A DNA stretch of 61,387 bases from Obelidium mucronatum (GCA_025765595.1 JAIVFH010000161.1:1-61387); one strand, 5' to 3'; shown: positions 1 through 10,375, numbered from the stretch's first letter. Program-made: numbers and translations. The notes: generated from the letters alone by a model not told the origin.

Positions 1-250
1 CATATTTCAGCTTGGATTTTCAGAATTAAGACCTGGATTTTGTATCCGCCCTTCTGGCGAGAGTGAGGACAGATTACGTGAGTTGAAGGAGCAGATTCTT
101 GTTCGTCAATATTAACAGGAATCCGCAACACAGCATCTGCATCGACATGTTGTGAATATGCTGAAACTTCCAGAATATCGGTCTCGGAGCGCGTTGAAGG
201 AGAAGTTGCTGTACGCTATTCGCAGTGGTGCTGGGTTTGAGCTGAGTTGA
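1..250 (+). CDS. HECT E3 ubiquitin ligase (HUL5/UBE3C type), 3' end with apparent frameshift
   Basis: This is the last part of a HECT ubiquitin ligase that begins upstream of the window. Reading from about 11 gives LGFSELRPGFCIRPSGESED. A 56-nt GTGAGT...AG intron (78-133) then joins to RLPSASTC, which carries the catalytic cysteine (TGT at 148-150). The expected family tail follows only after one base (T151) is skipped: VNMLKLPEYRS...LLYAIRSGAGFELS, stop at 248-250. The tail ending AGFELS and the context RLP.ASTC are those of UBE3C/Hul5, a proteasome-associated ligase that extends ubiquitin chains. Without skipping the base, the Cys is followed by an unrelated tail. The +1 shift could be an assembly error, a recent mutation or an unrecognised splice. 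Family call is firm; functional state is unknown. Confidence 0.75.
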
Positions 251-275
251 TGAAAAACACCAAATATAGCAATAG

Positions 276-1350
276 TACGGTGGTTAGTATGCTCTCACGA
301 ATTTTTCAAGTTTTTGAAAACGAAATGTCGAAAACCATTGAAGCACCTACCTAGTGACTCACACCGTCAACGACTGCCAATCCCCATAACCCTACTGCTG
401 ATACGCTACAGTGAGGAGCTGGTAAGAACTCCAAGGACATTGATAGAGAGATAGAGATGGGTTTGGCGGGGCAGAGGGGGGTAAGGTTGCAAACCAAGGG
501 TCAATGCAAACAACCACAAGAGATAGTCGAAACCCACTCCATCTACGATTGCTCTTCTAGCTCTGAAAGAAATCAACTCTGGGGACTCACAATGCCAGTG
601 GTAAGGGTCATTTATTACTGCGACGAACTCAACATATCCTTTCAAACACAACCATCAGGCTTTTCTTGTCACACGAGTGTGCGATGTACATCAATATGGC
701 ACGCAAACGGCCGCACGGTGCTACGCTGCAAAATGTTCGGTTTAAGTGTTGGTTCCTATCCCACAACTGTTGTCGGCAAATAATACCCCAATTCAGCTCA
801 CAGTTGCGAAAAAACCGCCATGTCATTGCAAAGGGGTCTTTGATGCTAGGCTGGAGGCTGCCGAAAAGCCAGGCATCGTCGGCGTTCCCACTTGACGAAA
901 CCATCTTTCTATAGCTGGGAGTACTCATTCGGCCTCAGGACGCCGATTGAGCCATTGGTCGCTGCTATCGAATATATGCTGTGTTGTTGTGGTATACGTT
1001 TTTTATCAACCACAGTGTTAATCAAAACACTGTCTGTTTATTATTAACCTCTGACTGTGCGTAGTCTTACTTGCTGCTGCGTTTTCCCACTTCAAGACTG
1101 CCATCAACTAAAGCTGCCAGGTTCTTATGCGGCTCTCCTGTCGATTGCAGCAAGAAAGTCTACCTTTTTTTTTTAATAAAGAGGGCTTTGATTCTCTATT
1201 TGTTAGTTTGTTAATGTTTTTGTTGCATGAACGTGATGGGGGTGCTTTTGTCGTTACACCGGGGTGCTTTTGTAGGTACACCGGGGTGCTTTTGTCAAAA
1301 CACCAGGGTGCTTTAAGCTGGAAATCGAAAAGAGCATACTAACCACCGTA
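276..1350. mobile_element. Non-autonomous TIR DNA transposon, 1,075 bp
   Basis: The ends are perfect 20-bp inverted repeats: TACGGTGGTTAGTATGCTCT at 276-295 and its reverse complement at 1331-1350. They are flanked by an identical 6-bp direct repeat, CAATAG, at 270-275 and 1351-1356, the signature of target-site duplication. The element sits 25 bp past the stop of the HECT gene. The inside has only short ORFs, the best on the minus strand around 406-928 (81 and 99 codons), with no recognisable DDE or other transposase motif, so it is probably mobilised in trans. It also holds a 22-bp tandem repeat near its right end. The inverted repeat resembles a tRNA A-box/D-arm, which may be chance. Confidence 0.85.
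1239..1315. repeat. 22-bp tandem repeat, about 3.5 copies
   Basis: Units begin GGGGTGCTTTTGT and end ACACC, with a variable 4-nt centre (CGTT, AGGT, CAAA). They lie at 1239-1260, 1261-1282 and 1283-1304, followed by a partial copy. The array is inside the right end of the TIR element, like the subterminal repeats of some DNA transposons. Confidence 0.8.
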
Positions 1351-1469
1351 CAATAGGAGATATTTGATCTTGGGGCACAAATGGTCCCCTTTACAATAAT
1401 GATCATCTTAGAGAACTCGTGATGATTGAAATGTTACACATTTATTCACATTGCAGAAGCCAGAATCCT

Positions 1470-2543
1470 CTAGAACACATAGAGCAGAATTGCAACAGCG
1501 ATTGCAACCAATCCCTCAAAAGATACAGCCGAGCTTTTGACCTTCAGTTCTGCCTGCGTGGAATCAAAACAAGGTCCGAATGCACCTTTAACCGCCACCT
1601 GATAAATCTCTGTTTTGGTAACAGACCCATTACAAGCCGCATTTCCAAATAGATCGATAGTGACAACCTTCGTTGCGTTGGCCAAAGTACTCTGCCTTGC
1701 AATAGAGTAAGTTCCATTTGTTCGGGCTGGAACACACTTGTCAAAAACAGTGCCAAACATGGACGTTATGTTTGCAATGAATCCTGTGTTTGTGATGAAC
1801 CCAGGCGTTTCATCACACGATCCATGACGAACTGCCACACCCGAATTCAATTTAAATGTCCAAGTGGGATCATACGTGCATTTTCGTACCGATGGGGCAC
1901 AAGCATAAAACGGTTCAGGGGAGATCTTGGGATCATTGACTGAAATAAGGTCACTTGTGGGGACACAGGAATCCAAAGGATACACAACGGTAGATAGAGC
2001 CACTGTGCACGAGTTATTGTCATAATTTGTATCAACGGCGTAAAGCGGAGTCCCACGATTCAAGATGGTGTAATTATGGCACCGAACCAAGGTCAGTTCT
2101 TCTCCCAAGTACAAACCAACGGCTGGTACTTTGATCTGGCAGCCACTGTCTTGAAATCCTTGCAGCACATAGTCTCCTTTTATCATTTCATAGGCGAATG
2201 TTGTGTTTTGGATCGGAGGAGTTGATACGAAGGTGATGGTACTATTTTCAATGTTGGGAATACACTTGTTGAGCGGATACATGAACGAATAGGACAGCGA
2301 TGGTTCGATTCTTGAGCACTGCGTGCTATTGAAGTGTTGCATCACTGGAACTTTTCCAAAGAGTTCTGTCGCAAGAGCAGCAAGTCCGTCGGAAGTGGTG
2401 CATGAGCTGCGAGAGAAGTAGCCAGAGTCCTGGCGGCAGGAAGTGTCCAAGCGGATGTTTTCACAAGAACCAGGAGGAAAGGACACTCTGATGGGAACGG
2501 AGCAGGCTGCGTCGGAGTAGAAGGTCTTGTACTGGAGGCTCAT
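1470..2543 (-). CDS. Cys-rich, probably GPI-anchored surface protein (paralogue 1)
   Basis: A single-exon gene of 357 residues. I recognise no named family. It has more than 20 Cys spread along the chain, many N-x-S/T sequons and a hydrophobic C-terminus (SFEGLVAIAVAILLYVF) that ends the protein, as in a GPI-attachment signal. No clear N-terminal signal peptide is seen. The start MSLQYKTFYSD was chosen because similarity to the next gene begins exactly at this Met and upstream sequence differs; a Met 10 codons earlier is in frame. Residues 1-60 are nearly identical to the neighbour, and the rest is diverged with conserved Cys. The two genes are tandem duplicates in the same orientation. An extracellular or wall-surface role is inference from Cys, sequons and tail. 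Confidence 0.75.
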   Translation of the reverse strand: MSLQYKTFYSDAACSVPIRVSFPPGSCENIRLDTSCRQDSGYFSRSSCTTSDGLAALATELFGKVPVMQHFNSTQCSRIEPSLSYSFMYPLNKCIPNIENSTITFVSTPPIQNTTFAYEMIKGDYVLQGFQDSGCQIKVPAVGLYLGEELTLVRCHNYTILNRGTPLYAVDTNYDNNSCTVALSTVVYPLDSCVPTSDLISVNDPKISPEPFYACAPSVRKCTYDPTWTFKLNSGVAVRHGSCDETPGFITNTGFIANITSMFGTVFDKCVPARTNGTYSIARQSTLANATKVVTIDLFGNAACNGSVTKTEIYQVAVKGAFGPCFDSTQAELKVKSSAVSFEGLVAIAVAILLYVF

Positions 2544-2815
2544 TTTGGGCAAAGATTTGATTGGCACAAGCACATGACATCAAAAATTAAAGAGCCGACC
2601 TTGTGGTAATTTGCCTCGGTTAAGTACGCAACAAGATATAGTAGGCCATAAACATCACAAACTACTGGGCGTCGTCCAATTTATTACGTAGCCCTGTGAC
2701 CAAATCTCAGTAAGAGGACGCTATCAGAGGTGGATACTTTGACTCCGTGCAGAATATCTTGATTTGACGACTCATCAGAGTTTCATTTGATTTATTCATA
2801 TACCGGCACCCATAT

Positions 2816-3970
2816 TTACAACTCCATCGCCGCCAACGCGAGAATCAATCCGACACTTACACGAAGTATAACCGAACTAGACTTGAAATTCATCAAATCA
2901 ACACGCGTGAAATTGGTGCATGTTCGGTCCTGTGGTCCAGGGCTGGAAGAGACTTCATACGTCTGAGTCTCCAGAACTGTCCCATTGCACCCAGAGCTGC
3001 CATACACTGTGGACAACAGGAAGCTCTTATTCGCGGTCGTATTCACTGTGGAGATTGAATATGTTCCGTTGAGCCCAGTTGGAACACATTTGTTGAGCAG
3101 AGCTGCGAAACTTGAAGTAGCCGTTTCAAGACACTCGTTCTTCAAGGGCTCTTTCTTACCACGACGAATCACAAAATAGGGCCTGTTGAAGAACCCTTGT
3201 GGTTGAAAGTAGTCCACAACTGTCTGCGCTGAACATTGTCTTTGGGGAGTTCCGTAAGGAATATTGCACGCAGGGGCAGTTGCAGTAGACGCTGGTTTAG
3301 CAGCTGGAGAAGTGGTAGTAGTAGTTTCAGTTTGAGGATCGGATGGAGCTCCTGAATACTGCAGGCAGGAATCCGCCAAATAAACCGATGCAGACACTGG
3401 CAGACCACAGCCAACACCAAAATATTGATCTGTTACCAAAAACGGAAACCCACGATTATATACAGTCCAATTTACACACCCAGAATTATGTTCTCTGAAT
3501 TCTGACCCAAGGTAGAAACCAACGGAGTCGTCAACTTTAACAGTACAGTTAGCATCCTTGAAACCAGTCACGAAGATGCCGTCGCCGTCTTTCCGGGTCA
3601 CTTTCTCGTGTGTGAAGGAGATCGTTTCGACGGTCGTTGCGCCAGTTCTTTTCGAGAAGGTATTGCCCTCGATGTTTGGGACACAAGTATCAAAAGGATA
3701 CTGGAACGAGTAGTAAGGACCCTCCTTTAGCTGCGTAGCGCACTTAGTTGCGTCGCTTAATACTTGAAGCTGCGAGACATTCCCAAAGAGTTCTGTCCCA
3801 AGAGCAGCAAGTCCGTCGGAAGTGGTGCAAGAACTGCGCGAGAAGTAGCCAGAGTCCTGGCGGCAAGAAGTGTCCAAGCGGATGTTTTCACAAGAGCCAG
3901 GAGGAAAGGACACTCTGATGGGGACCGTGCAGGCTGCGTCAGAGTAGAAAGTTTTGAATTGGAGGCTCAT
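2816..3970 (-). CDS. Cys-rich, probably GPI-anchored surface protein (paralogue 2)
   Basis: A single-exon gene of 384 residues and tandem paralogue of the gene at 1470-2543. The first 60 residues (MSLQFKTFYSDAACTVPIRV onward, including SCENIRLDTSCRQDSGYF) are almost the same in both. The middle differs: this copy has a Thr/Ala/Pro-rich linker (TETTTTTSPAAKPASTATAP) typical of O-glycosylated surface proteins. The C-terminus ends in a hydrophobic stretch (VSVGLILALAAMEL), again consistent with a GPI signal. Strong conservation at the 5' end of the two genes against divergence elsewhere suggests gene conversion or constraint on that domain. Function is unknown. Confidence 0.75.
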   Translation of the reverse strand: MSLQFKTFYSDAACTVPIRVSFPPGSCENIRLDTSCRQDSGYFSRSSCTTSDGLAALGTELFGNVSQLQVLSDATKCATQLKEGPYYSFQYPFDTCVPNIEGNTFSKRTGATTVETISFTHEKVTRKDGDGIFVTGFKDANCTVKVDDSVGFYLGSEFREHNSGCVNWTVYNRGFPFLVTDQYFGVGCGLPVSASVYLADSCLQYSGAPSDPQTETTTTTSPAAKPASTATAPACNIPYGTPQRQCSAQTVVDYFQPQGFFNRPYFVIRRGKKEPLKNECLETATSSFAALLNKCVPTGLNGTYSISTVNTTANKSFLLSTVYGSSGCNGTVLETQTYEVSSSPGPQDRTCTNFTRVDLMNFKSSSVILRVSVGLILALAAMEL

Positions 3971-4146
3971 TTTTAATGATTGCGACGAGTTTGATTGATA
4001 CAAGCCCAACAAACAAAAGCCAAAATATCAAAATATCAACGATTCGATGGAAAAGGAAGGAGAACCGGATGGTGTATTCGTCTGACAAATGAAATCAGTG
4101 ATCGCATCCTTCAAATTACTTCCAGAACGCCGCACATAAAGCCACC

Positions 4147-5404
4147 CTATTGTAATTGCCTCCCGCAACCGTGGCACAATTCCCAACTTGAATGGTTTCT
4201 AATACCGCAAGCTGAGCATTTCCAGATTGAAGAGGTTTCGGCCGATTCATCTTCATTTTGCGCTACAATCACACTCTCACACACGAGGCAAACTGGGGCT
4301 GTTGATGAGTTCTCTGAAAACGTACAGATGGGGCAAACGACAGTGTCCTTGTTACTGAGAGCTGGCTTATGCTGCTTTGATGAACAACCGGAAGACACGG
4401 CGACTTTCGCCGAATTGCCAGTCTCCCCAAACCCATAAAGTTCCAGCTCCATTTTCAACGATTCTTTGGTCTCCCTTGAATCATATTCCAAATCTTGTCT
4501 CGTTTCTTCGTAGTCAGAAAAGTCTTCAATACGCTCCCATTCATCAAGTGTAATGACGTCTGCATCTTCCTCAAGTTTCGCGCCGGACACATTAGCAGCA
4601 GTCCATGAAGAACCGGATTTGGCAGAATCGGTACTCGGTTTGGCTATTCTCGAAAGTGCAGCTAGAAGAGCCCGATCCCTCCCAGCTTTAGACTGCGCAA
4701 CTCGCGGTTTGGCTTTTCCTGTGGGCGGACCCTCCTCGGATACACCGACTTTCTCCCCTACTCCTTCAAATTTCCTTTTCCGTTTCTTTCTGAAGATTGT
4801 ACTTCCTGGTTGACTTTTTCGCGTCTTTTTCCAGGATCCGCCGCACAGCGATTGAAAAGGAACAGCTTCCCCACCAAATCCAACGGCATGATATTCAGTT
4901 CCGTTTAAATTAACTCCTTTTGACCAGAATCCATCCCCAGTGTATCCAGTGGCACGAAGCGCTTTGTATTCGTCCGAGAGAGCCGCAAGGGATTTAAAAA
5001 ACTGAGGATTATGAGACATGTTCTTGATGTGCGTGAGTTCGTGGAGCATAACATGAATAAGAAAGGGAAACGGAAGGAATGACCCCGCTTGGTTGCGTAA
5101 AACAAGCTCAATAACCTGTCCTTTCACCCGCTGTGTCATTTCGGACCTGTCAATAATGCTCAAATAAAAGACTTGCCTCTCCACTGTTCCAGTTTCGACC
5201 GGCAAACTCTTTGTTGAACTCAAACTCTTCAAATGAACGCACTGCCAATCCGTGTCTTTGCATTAGCGGCCGAACAACAGCTGCGATTTGGTTCATGATT
5301 TTGAGAGCAAAGTCGCTGTCCTTGAAAGTCTGAAGAACTGAGATGAAATCGATAAACTTGTTTGGCCGTTGGCTGCGTTCATTGAGGCGAAGCAGCGGCG
5401 GCAT
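4147..5404 (-). CDS. WLM-domain metalloprotease, Wss1/SPRTN-like, with RanBP2 zinc fingers
   Basis: Two exons (5177-5404 and 4147-5115) joined by a 61-nt intron whose donor is GC (GCAAGT...CAG). About 398 residues; a Met at 5425 would add 7. The N-terminal WLM domain runs from FIDFISVLQTFKDSDFAL through NWNSGE|VIELVLRNQ. It carries the zinc protease signature HELTHIKNMSH (HExxHxxxxxH) followed by NPQFF. Near the C-terminus are two RanBP2-type zinc fingers: CPICTFSENSSTAPVCLVC and CSACGIRNHSSWELCHGC. Yeast Wss1 has this WLM core and cuts DNA-protein crosslinks, using SUMO/Cdc48 contacts; that role here is inferred from the family. The middle is acidic and low in complexity. Confidence 0.85.
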
Positions 5405-5714
5405 CGACGAAAAAAACAAAGACAATAAATATCTATTTATTATTATTAATACTTCTATTCAACTTATGATTCATGGAAGGCCATACTAATTTCGTCACGA
5501 AGTTGTTTTGAATCAATTTTTGGTCGCAGCAAGGCGCGTCATCCCAACGAATTAACGTGTTTGATCTTGAAAATTCCAAACTGATTGATGTTGCCGTCGG
5601 TCGACACCTTGAGCTAGCAAACAGAAAGGTGAGGATCGGTGATTGAATGATGTTGATGGAATGTAGGAAGAGGAAAAAGAAATGGGGTTCAGAAGGGCTT
5701 ATTAAACAGGAAGC

Positions 5715-5964
5715 CCAAGGCCCATTGCAAGTGATGGGAAGTCCTGGGCTCCTTTAAAAATAGGGAATCCCGCCGATTCAACAGCATTGGCTCGGGGCTC
5801 ATAAATGAGACGAATCGTCCGCCAACCCAAACCCCATACAAGAGGGCCCATTATAAAAATCCAAGGCCCATTTGGAATGGGGAGTCCTAGATTCTGTTAA
5901 TAGGGAGTCCCGCTGATTATCAGCATTGGCTCGGGGCTCATAAATGAGTCGAATCGTCCGCCAA
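5715..5964. repeat. Diverged tandem duplication, about 140-bp period
   Basis: Two copies of one segment lie at about 5715-5825 and 5861-5964. Both run from CCAAGGCCCATT through CAGCATTGGCTCGGGGCTCA to CGAATCGTCCGCCAA. The first has AATCCCGCCGATT where the second has AGTCCCGCTGATT. They fill the intergenic space between the Wss1-like gene and the next gene. No coding potential is seen in the rest of 5426-6119. Confidence 0.75.
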
Positions 5965-6032
5965 ACTCAATGAGACTTAATCTTCATGAATGGGGTGCTT
6001 CACTAAGTTCACTTAACGGATTGTGACAATTT

Positions 6033-6099
6033 GACGCGTGTTTTGTTTGATGAACAGATGGGATGGATTGTGGCAGGTTGACGCGTGTTTTGTTTGATG
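6033..6099. repeat. 47-bp tandem duplication upstream of a start codon
   Basis: GACGCGTGTTTTGTTTGATG occurs at 6033 and again at 6080, within two 47-bp copies that end about 20 bp before the ATG at 6120. It lies where promoter or 5' UTR would be, so a duplicated regulatory site is possible but not shown. Confidence 0.7.
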
Positions 6100-6119
6100 C
6101 ATCTTTATTTTAGTGTAAA

Positions 6120-8269
6120 ATGCGTATTGTGACCCAATATTTCCGAGAGACACCCGCGCCTACTCTCTACGACACCATGATGTTCATCTTGAGTGACCCG
6201 ACGGTAGAATCTGCCCTCACATTATATAGGTCAAAAACTGGAGACGAATGGGTAGCCTACGTGAATTTGTTTGCAACCAGAGCAAATATCCCGCCGTTCA
6301 AGGTTTGCTCTTAAAAACAACGAAAGAAAAGTAATGACAGATAGTTATTGTTGCTTGCGCAGGACGGATCGGTCATTAGAGACTCATTTCTCTCTTTGGA
6401 TTCTTATTTTTCATTGCATGGGTTGGCGCGGAAAAACATTATTTACTCCTCCGAAAACTTCTCAATTGAAGAGTCTCTGGCTCGTAACCCGCTAAAAAGG
6501 CATGTTTATACTATTTCTATGCTCTTCTTTTGAAAAGAATTCACGAATTCTAAGACTCTTTTAGACATAGAGACAACTTCAAAGCCATTTCTAAAAAGAC
6601 ACGATTATCCAAGACTTCAGCCGTTGATAACGAAGAGTTGATTTCGGGCGACGAAAATACAAAAGAAGATACGACTTTGGATGAAGCAAATAAAAGTCCC
6701 GCCATATTTGAAGAAAATGATGGCGAGAATTTTGAAGATGGGATAGAGGACGATGGCAACGTCGAAGGTGAATAGCTTTGGCATTAAATTCGGTATATAA
6801 TAGTGTTTTTGTTTAGTTTACTTGCCATTAGAACAGACAATCGGCAAATCTTCAACTTTTGGTTGTGATGACGACGTCGATTGGAGCAATTGGGGTGATT
6901 CTCTAAGGAATGCGAACACAAATCATGTTTGCAGGTTTGAATGGCAATTTTCTTTCGTAACGATAAAACTTGAGTCTAACTCCGCTTGTTTTAGTCCAGC
7001 ATACGAAAATGTCATTATTTGCGGCGATGGAATCACAAAGTCATCATGGATGTCTGTCGATTTGTACAAAAGGATCCAGTCTTTAGCGTCTGCTCCTTGC
7101 CATTCTGCGTGCTCAAATTTGAAGGAACTGGCGATGATGGTTCTTGAAAAGGTGAACAAAGACTATTTAACACTTGGACTCTAATAATTTTTACAAAAGA
7201 AAAGCATTGAGGATATATTGTCAACCTGTCAAATACTTAGCAAATCTTTGAAATCGTGCTTGTGTGTCGATTGCTCGTTTCCCCTTACAATGTCAATCCT
7301 GAAGAAAATGTATTATAATTGCATTATTGTCATTATTATTTACGCCATATTCACTATTTTTGTCGATTTAGAATGAAACGAGTATATATTCGAAATGATG
7401 CTGTCAAGAGCGAGTCATTTTATTCTTTTGGCTTGGTCTGGCCTGTGTTGGAGAAAGTTTGTGACAATGTATCCTGCGAATTTGTGCCGTGCGTCACGTT
7501 CCAACTCAAATTATTCTTAATGTTGTTTTAACGCTTTAAAACACAGCGGAGAAGTTGCTTTAGCCAGCTTAGACAAAGCGCGCAGACTTTCAAAACACAT
7601 GGCAAAACATCCACAAAACGCAGATGGAATTATTAAAACATCGTCCTCAATTGAACTGGCTCACCTGGAAGTGAGTGGCCATTTTGGACTCGTTGACAAT
7701 TCTCGTTCTGGGTGGGATTTTTTCAAACTTTGGAGAGGATGCAAAGCCATGCTTGTGACAATTGCTTGCAAATACCGTTTCGCAAGTACTGAAACTTTTT
7801 CAAAACTGAAAGTGTTCGGCATTCATTGTCACAGTATGTACCCAGATGATTTTTGGTTTTGCTATATACTAACTATACATCTTTTTAGAATCACAAATTG
7901 ACGTTTGGGAAATGAGACCTGTTGCTCCCAATATTTACGTGTTTCTCAGAAGTTCCAGTTTTCGATTTGAAGAAAAGTTTGAGGCATCGATGGTGATTTC
8001 CTGTTCAAAGCTTGTGTCCATGTTACAGGTCTGAGATGTTTATACGACTCTTTTTGAGGTTGACCATATTTATTCAGAATTGCTTGAAGGAATCTCGGAC
8101 TGTTTTGGAAAATCTTGACAAAGAGCATCAATTAATGTTGGTTAAACAGCAACTGGGAAGCTCTACTCCTGTTGCAAGATTGGACAATATTTACACTACA
8201 GATATGAGAACTTTAAAGAAGGCAGGAAACAAGAAAGGTGTTGCAACATGTGCACCTGGAACTGAATGA
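6120..8269 (+). CDS. Ten-exon gene, conserved-looking protein of unknown family
   Basis: I do not recognise the family. Ten exons can be joined with correct phase: 6120-6302, 6363-6499, 6565-6767, 6817-6934, 6995-7151, 7200-7309, 7372-7488, 7547-7833, 7889-8028, 8078-8269. Introns are 48-65 nt; the second has a GC donor (GCATGT). The product is 547 residues. Residues 1-106 look globular. Residues about 110-175 are acidic and low in complexity. The second half has a globular stretch (LEVSGHFGLVDNSRSGWDFF, then IDVWEMRPVAPNIYVFLRSS) and a short coiled coil near the C-terminus. No signal peptide or membrane segment is seen. Consistent phase across nine introns argues for a live gene. Confidence 0.65.
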
Positions 8270-8637
8270 CCTCAAGGCTTGTTTTGTTAGAACTTATAAT
8301 TTATTCTTCGTGCTCCTATGCAAGCGGTATATTAAGTTGCAATAAACTAGCGGTGAACTAGACACATGATTATTCATGACATAACGTGACTTTCTTTACT
8401 GTTTGTATTCCAAAGAGGGAGGAATTTGGCTCAATAGTACTGGGAGCGCGGACCCAAGTTGCGGTATGGTGATAATGAGCCTAGGCTTAGTTTGCGGAGG
8501 TGCCGTGAGTTCGGCGACGCATTTAGACACAACGGATTGAATAATCGGAGTCCTTTTCTTTCTTTCGCAAATGACATTCGTTTACAGATTCGATTTTGTG
8601 TTGAGTCTTTCTTTCACACAAACAGTATTTTATTTCC
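8270..8637. other. Intergenic, nothing recognised
   Basis: This stretch separates two convergent genes. I see no ORF with family features, no RNA gene and no clear repeat; it should hold both 3' UTRs. Confidence 0.5.
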
Positions 8638-9322
8638 TTAAAAACCATCGGCAGCACTTGGATCATAGTAAAGTAAATCAAGAACCGGTGGCGGAAAGCC
8701 GGCTGCAGAAATCGCAGCCGTGATTTGTCCACGACTATGTATGGACGCAAATTAAGTAAACACATCGAGGACAAGGAGAACCCATTATAACTCAACTGAT
8801 GCGTTCCATGATTCACGATATGCAGCAAAGTTCCCACAAAAGGTTTCACCACTTTTTCTCCCTTTCGATCATACTGGAACGTTTCTGGAATTGCTTCCAA
8901 ATCATCAATAAACGCCTTGAACAACTCGCACTGGTTACGAATTGCATCTTCCAATTCGTGGCGATCCTTGATATATTCCTCCCAATAGATACTCGATGAA
9001 TCTTTGGTAGAATAAAGCTCGTCGTGCAACCAATACGATAGAAGGTTGGCATGGGAAGGTGTTGAAGTCTTGTTTTGCAGTCTGTCGAGCCAAAGTCTGT
9101 CTCCGAGCAGCAAATGGTTAAGAGTTCCGTGGATGGATCGGAAACAGAGACCGCTGTTGGAGTGGTAGGTTTCTGTTGGCATTTCTCGAAGCGCCGACAG
9201 CAGGCGGTTGTAAGCCCTGTGTGTACATACGCCTTAGTGGCAAGATGTAGATGGAATTGATGTTGATTAACTCACCACGCATGGTATCCAAAATGATTGC
9301 GAAGGAGAGAGTGGATGGCCAT
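8638..9322 (-). CDS. DinB/YfiT-like four-helix bundle protein
   Basis: Three exons (9276-9322, 8797-9216, 8638-8734) with 59- and 62-nt introns give 187 residues. The fold signature is of the DinB/DUF664 family: an N-terminal helix with YHAWAYNRLLSALREMP, then SIHGTLNHLLLGDRLWLDRL, and late in the chain HIVNHGTHHRGQITAAISAA. The spaced histidines (HGTLNHLL and HGTHHRG) are the metal-binding positions of the family. It ends VLDLLYYDPSAADGF, the usual ending. Bacterial relatives are metal-dependent thiol-linked enzymes or stress proteins; the fungal role is not known. Start chosen at MAIHSLLRN because the first splice restores the family N-terminus. Confidence 0.85.
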
Positions 9323-9409
9323 TTGGTGTGATTCACAAGCCCGATGATGGTTATTTTACTTATTTATTCGGGTTTTCGCTTAACTTGGTCTGTTTCTTTT
9401 TTTACATCT

Positions 9410-10375
9410 TTACATGCGATCAAACAACCCAGCCCACTCCTTCTTCTGTTTCTGATCATACGCGTCATACCGCTTCTTCAATTTCGCCAACTCCAGTTTG
9501 ATTCCAGCATCTCCAGGAGCCAAGTCATTTGCCTGATTCAAATCCGCTTCCGCTTTCGAGAGTTCATTTAGTTGGAGATATGCCATTCCGCGGCGGTACA
9601 ATGCTTTCGCGTTATGTGGTGACTTTTTGAGTACTTGGTTCGTGTTTGCAACGACACGGTCCCAGCGTTGCATTTTCACTTGACATGCTGGATAGTCATT
9701 ATTTTTTTTTAGTAATTTTGAGTTATCCAAGGGGTGTGGGATTGGTTGTGGGTGGATTGTTTGTCTGGCCGCACCCTTGTGTTTTTGATCCAAATGTTTC
9801 CATCGTCTTCCTTTTCCGCAGACTTCAATACTACTAAATACGTGAGACGCGATATTTTTCTCTTTCAAGGTTCGCTCTGCTCTGCTCCCCAAGTGAATCC
9901 TGTTCTTTCCCGAACCGAGTTGTGATGGTTTTAAAGGAACATACCAGCCATGTTATTGTAGCAAGCAACCACTGTCTAGAATCAATGTCAAACACAACAG
10001 GCCACAACAATAAAATGAAGAATGCAAACCTCATCAATCTCCTTCTTTTGCGCATCAGTCAGTTTCTCTGCCTTCCCCGCACCTGGCATCATTGCCGTAA
10101 ACTGGGAAGAATCCAATCCACTCAAATAGTTGATTGACTATTGTTTTATATATATATATATATATACAAGACGCATCAGCTGTTTCTTTCGCTTTGCAAA
10201 AAGTCAGCAATGTGTGAAAAGCGTTTACCTCATGATACAGCCGCATCGCCTTCTGCAACTTTGCTGCATCGGAGCCTGCTGTTTTGAACTGAGCGTTTCC
10301 TTCTTCTTTTAGTTCTCGTCCTCTTTCAATCTTTTCCGAAAGACTCAAATTGAAGGGTTGCTTTGTTGCTGCCAT
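9410..10375 (-). CDS. TPR protein, TTC9/FKBP-type co-chaperone-like
   Basis: Four exons (10229-10375, 10030-10137, 9945-9975, 9410-9687) give 187 residues. TPR motifs: SEKIERGRELKEEGNAQFK near residue 12, ACYNNMAACQVKMQRWDRVV near 90, and KALYRRGMAYLQLNELSKAE near 125, so three TPRs plus a capping helix. The region YHESINYLSGLDSSQFTAMM between the first two resembles TTC9-like proteins. Such three-TPR clamps usually bind the C-terminal EEVD of Hsp70/Hsp90; that role is inference. Intron 3 is 257 nt, longer than its neighbours, and intron 1 holds a (TA)n run. The last residues (KQKKEWAGLFDRM) match the end of related TPR proteins. Confidence 0.8.
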
